A stretch of DNA of 6,437 nt from Salinibacterium sp. (GTDB lineage Bacteria > Actinomycetota > Actinomycetes > Actinomycetales > Microbacteriaceae): positions 1-6,437 of the forward strand of contig JANXTJ010000099.1 in the NCBI GenBank assembly GCA_025352485.1, written 5' to 3'. Shown here in pieces: positions 1 to 5,926 of this stretch (position 1 is its first letter; every line of letters begins with the position of its first letter). Both the position numbers and the translations under genes were made by a program. Under the pieces are notes generated by a model. That model was not told the origin of the DNA. It saw nothing but the letters and a program-made list of their open reading frames with translations, and searched no databases.

Positions 1-240
1 GCTGCGCAGGAGCGTCCAACCATCGGGGCTTCGGCAGATGTCGAAGATGCGGGAGGTGCCGTCGGCGTCGGTGCCCTGGAACCGCCAGCCGGTGATCGCC
101 AGCGGGTGGGTCAGGGCGGCCATCTCGTCTTCTAGGCGGGTCGGGATGTCGGTCACCCGGTAGAGCACGCCCCCGCAGAAGAATCGCTCGGGGACATCGC
201 CCTCGAAGCGCACGACAACCCGTTCGCGCTGCACCAACAT
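1..240 (-). CDS. DUF6504-like small protein, 3' part outside the window
   Basis: The reading frame opens at an ATG at 238-240 and stays open for 80 codons to the left edge, so only the N-terminal part is seen. The start is well supported: GAGGAG at 249-254 lies 8 bases upstream. The protein begins MLVQRERVVVRFEGD, then has a P-E-R-F-F-C-G-G-V-L-Y-R-V segment (residues 17-29) and a later GWRF...SRIFD...DGWTLLR segment (residues 51-79). This resembles the small actinobacterial DUF6504 family, with its pattern of an RF-x(3)-G-x-LYRV strand followed by W-R and a terminal G-W-x-L strand. No signal peptide or membrane segment is visible. The function is not known. From memory, DUF6504 genes often lie near Y-family polymerase or dnaE2 genes, and the SOS-type box upstream (262-277) fits a DNA-damage role. 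The downstream partner is off the window. I am sure of the gene, moderately sure of the family, and only inferring the role. Confidence 0.72.
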   Translation of the reverse strand, partial: MLVQRERVVVRFEGDVPERFFCGGVLYRVTDIPTRLEDEMAALTHPLAITGWRFQGTDADGTSRIFDICRSPDGWTLLRS

Positions 241-248
241 CGACTTCA

Positions 249-254
249 CTCCTC
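249..254 (-). promoter_or_regulatory. Ribosome binding site of the DUF6504-like gene
   Basis: On the minus strand this reads GAGGAG and ends 8 bases before the ATG at 238-240. It decides the start of a gene of which only the first 80 codons are present. Confidence 0.7.
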
Positions 255-261
255 ATCACAT

Positions 262-277
262 TCGAATGTATGTTCGA
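262..277. promoter_or_regulatory. LexA/SOS box upstream of the DUF6504-like gene
   Basis: The plus strand reads TCGAATGTATGTTCGA. It matches the actinobacterial/Gram-positive LexA consensus TCGAAC-RNRY-GTTCGA at all but one position (T for C at the sixth base). Both outer TCGAA/TTCGA arms are intact. Its inner edge lies 21 bases upstream of the ATG at 240, where a bound repressor would cover the promoter or transcription start of the minus-strand gene. No convincing -35/-10 pair stands out, although TACATT (minus strand, 265-270) inside the box could serve as a -10. The match is seen directly; LexA control is inferred from the known consensus. Confidence 0.75.
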
Positions 278-365
278 TTGCGTCAGGCTAAACCCTGCTC
301 CCGCGACACGCCAAAGCTTTCGCTGATGCGTTTGCGCCGGGATCTGACGCCGGTGGCCCGAACCA

Positions 366-866
366 CTACGCGGGGTGGTTGGAGAACTCCGCTGGCTTCA
401 CAGCCGAGGTAGTCGCGCGGCAGCCCAACTCCTCGGGTGCGGTCGCGCGGTGTCCGAGTGAGGACTGGAATCGCAGCAGATAGCCGTCGGGGTCGGCGAC
501 GACGAACTGCTCCACGCCGGTCTCCTCATCGCCGGCGATGCGATACCACTTCGTCTCGAGGCGCATGAACAGCGGGATTCCGCCAGCGTCGAGCGCGGCC
601 GCTATCGAAGCGCAGTCAGCCACGGCTATTTGGAGATTTATCCCGCGGCCGAGGGGGCGTTCGAGGGGGCCCGATATCCAGTTCCGACCGGCGCCGATCT
701 CTTCGAGCATCAGATGGGCCGAGCCGGAGGTGATGTACGCGAAGCGTTCTTCGGCACGCTCGTAGGCGACGGTGAAACCACACAGGCCGACCCAGAATTT
801 CATGCTGAGCTCGAGATCGGAGACAAGTAGCTCCCGCACGAGACCGGGTTCGAGGTTGGCTGGCAC
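366..866 (-). CDS. VOC-superfamily, bleomycin-resistance-like protein
   Basis: This 166-residue protein of the vicinal-oxygen-chelate/glyoxalase fold starts at a GTG (864-866). That is the first possible start after an in-frame stop six bases upstream, and its ribosome site is weak. Two beta-alpha-beta-beta-beta modules are recognisable. The first holds VRELLVSDLELSMKFWVGLCGF (residues 10-31, shown in outline) and ERFAYITSG. The second holds GRGINLQIAVAD (73-84), an AALDAGGIPLF helix and loop, WYRI (107-110) and DPDGYLLRF (125-133). The GPLERPLGRGIN and DPDGYLLRF signatures are typical of bleomycin-resistance-type members. The last strand ends in LRF, where metallo-VOC enzymes carry a metal-binding Glu, so a binding or sequestration role is likelier than metal catalysis. 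About 27 residues after residue 139 extend beyond the usual domain end and look unstructured. The ligand is unknown. The gene is divergent from the CoA-transferase homologue. Confidence 0.85.
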   Translation of the reverse strand: MPANLEPGLVRELLVSDLELSMKFWVGLCGFTVAYERAEERFAYITSGSAHLMLEEIGAGRNWISGPLERPLGRGINLQIAVADCASIAAALDAGGIPLFMRLETKWYRIAGDEETGVEQFVVADPDGYLLRFQSSLGHRATAPEELGCRATTSAVKPAEFSNHPA

Positions 867-975
867 CGTTCAATTCTGCCAGCGACCGAGGACGGGCCCC
901 GCGGGTCGACCGGCCGACTCTCGCTTGACGAGTGAGAATTAGTCACCCGCGACGTAGCATCGAGGGGTGGGAATC
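867..975. promoter_or_regulatory. Divergent intergenic region between the VOC gene and the CoA-transferase gene
   Basis: These 109 bases must carry both 5' ends. Several short GC palindromes follow one another: GGGCCC at 894-899, CCCGCGGG at 898-905, GTCGAC at 905-910 and CGGCCG at 911-916. A TTGACG at 925-930 resembles a -35, but no good -10 sits 16-18 bases after it; TAGCAT at 955-960 is too far. The region is called regulatory from gene orientation. No specific promoter or operator is claimed. Confidence 0.4.
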
Positions 976-2337
976 ATGGATGCCGCGTGGGCCGCCCTGG
1001 GGGAGCACCCGGCTGCCCTCGCCCTCGTGCGCGACCGCGGTGCCGACGTTCCCCTGCGGGGCGTGCTTCCGGTCGGCCGTCTCGTGCACGACGCGATAGC
1101 CGTCGCGTCGCTTTCGGCCGCCCTGCTGGCCGCGCGCCGGACCGGTTCTGCGGTGCCCACGGTCGAGCTCGACCCGGTGCGGGTGGCGACCGCGGTGACC
1201 AGTGAGCGTCACCTGCGCGTCGCCGGCGAACCGGTGACCGCATGGGCGGAGCTGTCCGGCTTTTGGCCGACGGCAGACGGCTGGCTGCGCATCCACGCCA
1301 ACTATCCGCACCACAGAACCCGGCTGCTTGAGGCGCTCGCCCTGCCGATCAGCACCACGGCCGACGAACTTCTCGCGCATCTGCACGGCCGCAGCGCGGT
1401 CGTCGTCGAAGCCCTCGTCGCGGAGCGGGGCGGCGTCGCGGTGACCGTCGGAACGCCGGCGCAGTGGCACTCCAGCGAGCAAGGCCGCGCGCTGTCGATG
1501 CAGCCGCTGCTGCGAGTGCAGAAGCTCGGGGATGCCCCGGCTGCGCCGGTGGGGCAGGCCAGCGTCGACGCTCCGGCTCGCGGCATCCGGGTGCTCGATC
1601 TCACCAGGGTCGTTGCTGGCCCGGTGGCGACCCGCACCCTGGCTCTCTGGGGGGCAGACGTGCTGCGGGTGGACCCGCCGCGGCTGCCCGAAATCCCCTG
1701 GCAACACCTCGACTCGGGCGCGGGCAAGCGCTCGACGCTGATCGACCTCGACACCGACCTCGCGACCTTTGATGCCCTCCTCGATAGTGCCGATGTGATC
1801 GTGACCGGGTATCGCGACGGCGCGCTTGACCGTTACGGTCTCTCGCCCGCCGCCCTTGCCGCCCGCCGCCCGGGGCTCGTGATCGCGCGCCTAACAGCCT
1901 GGGGAACCGTTGGCCCGTATGCGACGCGCCGCGGCTTTGACAGCATCGTGCAGGGCGCCACCGGCATCGGCTGGCTCGAAAGCCGCGACCCTCAAAAACC
2001 CGGCGCCCTGCCCGCTCAGGCTCTCGACCATGCCGCGGGGTACCTGCTCGCGGCCGGTATCACCACGGCGTTGCGGCGCCGCGTGGATGAGGGCGGTTCG
2101 TGGTATCTCGAAACCTCCCTCGCGCGAGTGGCGCAGGAGTTGCTGGCCGCCCCGCGCGACGGCGGCCACGTAGCGACACCGCCCTGGCAGCCGACGGTGA
2201 TCACCCGCACGCTACCGGATGGCACCGCGGTCACCAGCGCGGCCTCCGCGCCGCAATATTACGGTGGCCCGGACGACTGGGCGTCGCCGCCGGTCGCGTG
2301 GGGCAGCAGCAGCCCGCAGTGGCTTCCGCGCCCCTGA
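976..2337 (+). CDS. Class III (CaiB/BaiF-type) CoA-transferase homologue with permuted domain order
   Basis: The family moves CoA between acyl-CoAs and free acids in the cytoplasm through an aspartyl-CoA anhydride. I chose ATG 976 over the in-frame GTG 967 because AGGGG (963-967) lies 8 bases before the ATG but abuts the GTG. The product is 453 residues. VLDLTRVVAGP (about 206-216), the following GADVLRVDPPRLPEIP, VIVTGYRDGALDRYGL and RRGFDSIVQGATG are the N-terminal Rossmann-like half of CaiB proteins. ALDHAAGYLLAAG contains D351, which I align with the catalytic Asp. In typical members the VLDL motif lies near residue 10 and the Asp near 170; here about 200 residues come first. Those contain SGFWPTADGWLRIH (about 94-107) and a GGVAVTVGTPAQW segment (152-164), which resemble the C-terminal half of the family. 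The substrate is unknown. The gene is probably co-transcribed with the DUF1684 gene that starts 13 bases after its stop. Confidence 0.87.
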   Translation: MDAAWAALGEHPAALALVRDRGADVPLRGVLPVGRLVHDAIAVASLSAALLAARRTGSAVPTVELDPVRVATAVTSERHLRVAGEPVTAWAELSGFWPTADGWLRIHANYPHHRTRLLEALALPISTTADELLAHLHGRSAVVVEALVAERGGVAVTVGTPAQWHSSEQGRALSMQPLLRVQKLGDAPAAPVGQASVDAPARGIRVLDLTRVVAGPVATRTLALWGADVLRVDPPRLPEIPWQHLDSGAGKRSTLIDLDTDLATFDALLDSADVIVTGYRDGALDRYGLSPAALAARRPGLVIARLTAWGTVGPYATRRGFDSIVQGATGIGWLESRDPQKPGALPAQALDHAAGYLLAAGITTALRRRVDEGGSWYLETSLARVAQELLAAPRDGGHVATPPWQPTVITRTLPDGTAVTSAASAPQYYGGPDDWASPPVAWGSSSPQWLPRP

Positions 2338-2350
2338 GAGAATGGACGAC

Positions 2351-3175
2351 ATGACCGACACTGCCATCGCCACCCCTGAGCACCAGCTCGCCACCTACCA
2401 CGCGCGCCGTGAAGAATCCGTGGTGCAGCCCACGGGGCACCTCGCACTCGTAAACACCCAGTGGGTGGACTCCGAGCAGACGATTTGGGGAGTGCCGGGG
2501 CGGTGGGCGCCCAGACCCGAGGGGGGACTGGTGGTTTCTGCCGCGGCATCCGACGCCATCATCGTCGACGGCGTGCTCGTGACCGAGTCGGCGGTGGTGC
2601 GCGGCAAGGATGACGCCAACCCGAGCGTGGTCGTCTTCAGCGACACGGTGAGCGGCTTCGTTATCGCGGGGGAGGAGGGGCAATACGGGTTGCGGGTGTG
2701 GGATTCCCAGTCGGAGGCAATCCAGCAGTTCGGCTCGATCGATGCCTACCCCTACAACCCCAACTGGGTGATTACCGGCAAGTTCAAGGAGAATCCGGCT
2801 GGCACGACGATGGGTTTCGAGCACCTCAAAGACAACGGCAAGACCAAGGAGCAGGTCATCCCCGGCGAGATCACGTTTAGCAAAGACGGCATCGACTACA
2901 ACCTCGCCGCCTTTAAAGCGGGGCGTGCCCTGCAGCTCGTGTACGCGGATGCCAGCAACGGTGTCGACACCTATAGTGTCGGCCGCTTCCTCTTCATCGC
3001 CCCGCAGCCGGATGGCACCGTCATTCTGGACTTCAACCGCGCGGTGCTTCCGCCCTGCGCGTTCAGCTACAACTTCAACTGCCCGCTGCCGCCGAAACAG
3101 AACCGGTTCACCGTCGCGATCAACGCCGGCGAGAAGAACGTGCTCAACAAGGACGGCTCAGTGCTGCACGGCTGA
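2351..3175 (+). CDS. DUF1684 domain-containing protein
   Basis: This 274-residue protein is of unknown function. I prefer ATG 2351 (MTDTAIATPEHQLATYHARR) to ATG 2342, because GAGAG at 2336-2340 is 10 bases from the former but only one base from the latter. The frame is also open upstream to 2219, overlapping the previous gene, but without a better start. The C-terminal half has the DUF1684 hallmark: GRFLFIAPQPDG (211-222), LDFNRA (226-231), PPCAFSY (234-240) with Cys236, NCPLPP (243-248) with Cys244, NRF (251-253) and INAGEK (257-262). A central DAYPYNPNWVITGKF segment (131-145) matches the family's PxNPxW region. There is no signal peptide or transmembrane helix, so it is probably cytoplasmic. 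The 13-base gap to the CoA-transferase stop suggests one operon. The family is widespread in bacteria and its activity is not established to my knowledge. Confidence 0.9.
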   Translation: MTDTAIATPEHQLATYHARREESVVQPTGHLALVNTQWVDSEQTIWGVPGRWAPRPEGGLVVSAAASDAIIVDGVLVTESAVVRGKDDANPSVVVFSDTVSGFVIAGEEGQYGLRVWDSQSEAIQQFGSIDAYPYNPNWVITGKFKENPAGTTMGFEHLKDNGKTKEQVIPGEITFSKDGIDYNLAAFKAGRALQLVYADASNGVDTYSVGRFLFIAPQPDGTVILDFNRAVLPPCAFSYNFNCPLPPKQNRFTVAINAGEKNVLNKDGSVLHG

Positions 3176-3210
3176 CGCCTGTCGGACGGGGCAGTGCGGC
3201 CCGGATGAAC

Positions 3211-4242
3211 TCAGGCCTGCACCGGTGCCGCCGGCAGTAGGTCGGCGTGGTGGATGGCGGCGACATCCGGATGCGCGCGCAGTCGACTCTTCAGGGCGTT
3301 CTGCCCGTAGGTGGAGAAAATCGGATTGCTCGGGTCGGTGGTGATACCGCTGGCCTCTGCCGCGAGCGCTGGCGGCAGCTCAAGCGTCGGGATGGCCGCA
3401 TCCAGTGCCGGGCTGAAGAAGAATGGAATCGAGATCCGATCGGTTCCGATCAGCGGCGAGATGACCCGATGCACGGTCGCCTTGAGATAGCCGTTGGTCG
3501 CGACCTCCAGCAGCTCTCCGATGTTGACGACGAAAGCGCCGGGGATGGGCGGGGCATCGATCCAGTCGTCGCCGTTCTGCACCTGCAACCCGCCCTTGCC
3601 GGGCTCAACGAAGAGCAGAGTCAGCACGCCCGAATCCTTGTGGGCACCGACTCCCTGACGCGGGGTCGGGTCTGACTTACCGGGGTAGCGCACGATCTTG
3701 ATCAGCGTCGCGGGGTCATGGGCGAAGGCGGGTGCGAAGACGTCGGCGGGGGCCCCGAGGGCCACGGCCCAGGTCTCCAGCAGTCGGCGCGACACGGCGG
3801 TGAGTGCGGCATCCCACTGCGTCACGACCTCGCGCAGTTCTGGCTGCGCGGCGGGCCACCGGTTCGGCCCCTGCAGGCGCCAATAGTCGGCCGTCTCGGC
3901 CGTGCGCGGCACGGCGGGGAGCTCTGGGCCGATGTCGATCTGCTCGCGCCAGTCGACGGCGCCCTGAGTCAGTTCGCCCCCGACCCGGGTGTAGCCACGA
4001 AAGTGCGGGCTCGCCAAATTTTCAATCGCGAGCTTGTCGGCCTCCGGTAGATCGAAGAAGCGCCGGGCGGTGGCGATGACCGATTCCTGCAGGGCCTGCG
4101 GCACCCCGTGCCCGACGAGGTAGAAAAACCCCAGGTCGTGAGTGGCGGCGAGCAAATCGGCTCGGAACGCCGCGGCTTCGTCCGGCCCGGCGTCCAGGCG
4201 GGAGAGGTCGAGAATCGGAAGCTCGGTGATCGTGGAGGTCAT
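3211..4242 (-). CDS. 2-oxoglutarate/Fe(II)-dependent oxygenase, isopenicillin-N-synthase-like family
   Basis: This 343-residue protein has the full layout of the family. The DIOX_N-type region includes LPILDLSRLD (8-17), HDLGFFYLVGHGVP (35-48) and a RRFFDLP helix (60-66). The double-stranded beta-helix core follows. Iron ligands are H201 and D203 in GAHKDSGVLTLL and H258 in ATVHRVISP. R269 and S271 in RISIPFFFSP form the RxS motif that binds the 2-oxoglutarate carboxylate. It should therefore hydroxylate or otherwise oxidise a small molecule in the cytoplasm. Nothing nearby suggests beta-lactam synthesis, so the 'isopenicillin N synthase' label is a family name only. ATG 4240-4242 is preferred; an in-frame GTG lies just before it (4243-4245), and GGGGA on the minus strand precedes both by 7-10 bases. 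The frame is open further upstream, but those residues are unlike the family. It converges on the DUF1684 gene with 35 bases between stops, and lies 90 bases downstream of the RamB-like gene on the same strand. Confidence 0.9.
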   Translation of the reverse strand: MTSTITELPILDLSRLDAGPDEAAAFRADLLAATHDLGFFYLVGHGVPQALQESVIATARRFFDLPEADKLAIENLASPHFRGYTRVGGELTQGAVDWREQIDIGPELPAVPRTAETADYWRLQGPNRWPAAQPELREVVTQWDAALTAVSRRLLETWAVALGAPADVFAPAFAHDPATLIKIVRYPGKSDPTPRQGVGAHKDSGVLTLLFVEPGKGGLQVQNGDDWIDAPPIPGAFVVNIGELLEVATNGYLKATVHRVISPLIGTDRISIPFFFSPALDAAIPTLELPPALAAEASGITTDPSNPIFSTYGQNALKSRLRAHPDVAAIHHADLLPAAPVQA

Positions 4243-4320
4243 CACACCATGATCCCCGACCGGGCTGGGTTCGTGCTCCGTGTTACGTCCCGGTGCGGCA
4301 CGCCACGAGCGGCACGGCGG

Positions 4321-4340
4321 GCTCACGCCGGCTCACGCCG
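4321..4340. repeat. Perfect tandem duplication of a 10-bp unit
   Basis: GCTCACGCCG occurs twice head to tail (4321-4330 and 4331-4340), followed by a partial third copy (GC). Because the unit boundary contains the self-complementary GCCGGC, the duplication itself creates the hairpin at 4326-4343. It spans the stop codon of the RamB-like gene; the second copy, at 4331-4340, supplies the TGA at 4333-4335. Confidence 0.8.
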
Positions 4341-4343
4341 GCG
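4326..4343 (-). terminator. GC hairpin with GUGA tetraloop at the regulator's stop codon, possible terminator or mRNA 3' structure
   Basis: On the minus strand CGCCGGC (4343-4337), GTGA (4336-4333) and GCCGGCG (4332-4326) form a perfect 7-bp all-GC stem closed by a four-base loop. In RNA the loop is GUGA, which fits the stable GNRA tetraloop class, and it contains the UGA stop codon of the RamB-like gene. No U-tract follows, so it is not a classical intrinsic terminator. Actinobacteria do use U-poor hairpins, and it could also stabilise the transcript end or limit read-through into the oxygenase gene 84 bases further on. The structure is seen directly; its function is inferred. Confidence 0.45.
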
Positions 4344-5799
4344 AATGCGTCTCCAGGAAGGTGAAGACCTCGGTCGAGTCGACGCCGGGATACATCCCGG
4401 TGGGCATGGCGGCGAGCAGGGAACTGTTGACCCGAGCGCTCGGCAACGAATGCTGCGCCCAGCGCTCGGCGAGGCTAGCTGGGGGGCGGCGACAGCATCC
4501 GGCATCGGGGCAGGTGGATGTCGCACGATGCGTCGTATCCCGCCCCCGGAACCATTTCGCACTCGCGAACTGCGTGCCCACGCTCACCGAAAAGTCGCCG
4601 CGGCTCGACGACTGAATGCGGGAGGTGCACCAATACGTGCCGCCCGGCTTATCGGTGTACTGGTGGTATGGGCTAAACCGGTCGGCCACATCGAAAACCT
4701 GTCGCGCGCTCCAGTAGCGGCAGACAAGCTGGCCCTCGACGGCACCCAGCGCATCGGTCGGGAACGCCGCGTTGTCGTTCTCGTATGCCTTCGAGATTGC
4801 ACCGCTCTCGAGCACCTTGAGAAAATGCAGCGGGATGCCCAGATGCTGGGTCACGAGGTTCGTGAAGCGGTGGGCGGCGATCTCGTAGCTCACCGCGAAC
4901 GCATCGCGCAGGTCTTCGACGGAGAGTTCGCGCTTCTCCTTCGCCGACTGTAGGAAGGCCACGGCGGTGTGCTCCGGCACCATCAGCGCGGCGGCGAGAT
5001 AGTTGGTCTCCACCCGCTGGCGCAGAAAATCGGCGTAGTCCTTCGGCTCCGAGACCCCCAAAGCATGGCTGGCGAGCGCCTGCAAAAGCGTGGAGCGCGG
5101 ATCGCTGCCCACGGCCTGGCTGACGGGCAGATAGATGCGACCGTTGCGCAGGTCGGTCACGCTGCGGGTCGACCCGGGCAGGTCGGAAACGTAGTGCAGC
5201 GTGAATCCGAGATGGGTGGCGAGGTCGGCGGCAACGCGCTGCGAGAGGGGCCCGCCCGCGTGCCCGACGGCATCCAGGAGGCCGCGCGCCGTCGCCTCCA
5301 GCTCGCCGAAATAGTTGTTGCGCTTGCGCATCGTGCGGCGTAGCTCGGTGTTCGCGCGGCGGGCTTCCTCCGGCGTCGCGGCGCGCTCGCGATGCAGGCG
5401 CTGCAGCTCGTCGTGCAACCCCAGGATCGTCTCGATGGCGTCGTCGCTGAGGGTTTTGCGCACCGCTAGGCGCGGCAGGGGCAGCGCCGCGAACAACGGT
5501 CCGCGCTGGGCGCGCTCCAGGGCGATCTCGAGGGCGGCCCGTTTGGAGGGTGCCTCGGGGCTGAGCACCTCGTCGATGGTCACGCCGAAGATGCGGGCCA
5601 GCTTCTGCAGCTCGCCGAGCTTCAGTTCGCGTTTGCCGTTCTCGATCACCGAGATCTGTGATGCCGCCCGCCCGAGCGACCCCCCGACGTCATCGAGAGT
5701 GAGGCCGCGGTCGGTGCGCAGCTGGCGGATGCGGCGGCCGATAGTAAGAGAGTCGAGCATGTCCTCATCCTCGGTCGCGCTCGCGGCTCGCGGCTCCAT
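4333..5799 (-). CDS. ramB: RamB/ScfR-like XRE-family transcriptional regulator
   Basis: This 488-residue protein has the three-part build of actinobacterial RamB and related short-chain fatty acyl regulators. Residues 18-77 (TIGRRIRQLRTDRGLTLDDV, then ASQISVIENGKRELKLGELQKLARIFGV) are an XRE-type helix-turn-helix. A long helical linker follows (about 85-175). Residues 180-330 are an ImmA/IrrE-like domain with DYADFLRQRVETNYLAAALMVPE (254-276, in outline). The HExxH metal motif is missing: the equivalent stretch is QALASHALG (240-248). The C-terminal DUF2083-like region has CRYW (360-363), TYWC (388-391) and CPDAGCC (430-436), a Cys set that could bind a metal. The start is firm because GAGGAGG (5808-5814) lies 8 bases before ATG 5797-5799. 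RamB in Corynebacterium and Mycobacterium controls acetate and glyoxylate genes including aceA, and here aceA is the divergent neighbour. Target control and autoregulation are inferred. The ramB name is by architecture and context. Confidence 0.88.
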   Translation of the reverse strand: MEPRAASATEDEDMLDSLTIGRRIRQLRTDRGLTLDDVGGSLGRAASQISVIENGKRELKLGELQKLARIFGVTIDEVLSPEAPSKRAALEIALERAQRGPLFAALPLPRLAVRKTLSDDAIETILGLHDELQRLHRERAATPEEARRANTELRRTMRKRNNYFGELEATARGLLDAVGHAGGPLSQRVAADLATHLGFTLHYVSDLPGSTRSVTDLRNGRIYLPVSQAVGSDPRSTLLQALASHALGVSEPKDYADFLRQRVETNYLAAALMVPEHTAVAFLQSAKEKRELSVEDLRDAFAVSYEIAAHRFTNLVTQHLGIPLHFLKVLESGAISKAYENDNAAFPTDALGAVEGQLVCRYWSARQVFDVADRFSPYHQYTDKPGGTYWCTSRIQSSSRGDFSVSVGTQFASAKWFRGRDTTHRATSTCPDAGCCRRPPASLAERWAQHSLPSARVNSSLLAAMPTGMYPGVDSTEVFTFLETHSPA

Positions 5800-5807
5800 C
5801 TGGGCAT

Positions 5808-5814
5808 CCTCCTC
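5808..5814 (-). promoter_or_regulatory. Ribosome binding site of the RamB-like gene
   Basis: The minus strand reads GAGGAGG with 8 bases to ATG 5799. It favours this start over the in-frame Met codon 13 codons later. Confidence 0.7.
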
Positions 5815-5833
5815 GGCTGGTTCTTCGGGAAAA

Positions 5834-5867
5834 CAGAAGAATCACCAGAATTCTGCCGCATTTTCTG
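5834..5867. promoter_or_regulatory. Nested CAGAA dyad, candidate operator for ramB and aceA
   Basis: Four CAGAA half-sites are arranged with exact two-fold symmetry about 5850.5: CAGAA (5834-5838), a central perfect palindrome CAGAATTCTG (5846-5855), and TTCTG (5863-5867). The inner and outer half-sites are separated by 7 bases on both sides. The intervening 7-mers are not symmetric, so the conserved part is limited to the half-sites, as in a protein-binding site. Its centre is about 76 bases from the aceA start and about 51 from the ramB start. The regulator itself is the obvious candidate ligand, but that is inference. Confidence 0.5.
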
Positions 5868-5914
5868 ATTAAGAACTAGTCCAGCACCGCCAGAGTCGAT
5901 GCAAGGACACGACG

Positions 5915-5920
5915 AAGGAG
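5915..5920 (+). promoter_or_regulatory. Ribosome binding site of aceA
   Basis: AAGGAG lies 6 bases before ATG 5927-5929, a near-ideal site that fixes the aceA start. Confidence 0.75.
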
Positions 5921-5926
5921 CACGCG

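Larger units (their letters stand above)
5800..5926. promoter_or_regulatory. Divergent ramB-aceA control region
   Basis: These 127 bases separate the two start codons and must hold both promoters. Bases 5821-5880 contain 23 G/C in 60 (about 38%), far below the rest of the window, as expected for promoter and operator DNA. It holds the CAGAA dyad described separately and a TTCTTC/GAAGAA inverted repeat (5821-5826 and 5836-5841). The AAAGTTTTGCAAA-type site known for C. glutamicum RamB is not visible. I could not fix -35/-10 boxes for either direction. Confidence 0.6.

Noticed and set aside
278..365. Search of the gap between the VOC stop and the DUF6504-like gene for a small gene or RNA
   Set aside because: The 88 bases contain no start with a ribosome site, no strong hairpin and no recognisable RNA; direct CGCCGG copies there are trivial in high-GC DNA.
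361..380. AACCAC/GTGGTT inverted repeat at the 3' end of the VOC gene as a terminator
   Set aside because: The stem is only 6 bp with an 8-base loop, it lies partly inside the coding sequence, and no U-run follows on the minus strand.
932..946. GTGA-N7-TCAC as a CRP/GlxR-type site before the CoA-transferase gene
   Set aside because: The spacing is 7 rather than the required 6 bases, and the outer T and A of the consensus are missing.
943..1707. A 254-codon open frame on the minus strand
   Set aside because: It is antisense to the CoA-transferase homologue, rich in Arg, Gly and Pro, and has no family signature.
3164..3228. Possible bidirectional terminator between the converging DUF1684 and oxygenase genes
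   Set aside because: Only an imperfect GCACGGC/GCAGTGC pairing with a long loop and a small GCACCGGTGC palindrome (3219-3228) were found. Neither is a convincing hairpin and there are no T-runs.
4108..4953. A 281-codon open frame on the plus strand
   Set aside because: It runs antisense across the start of the oxygenase gene and much of the RamB-like gene, both of which have clear family motifs. Its translation is Arg/Gly/Ala-rich without recognisable domains, as expected of a high-GC shadow frame.
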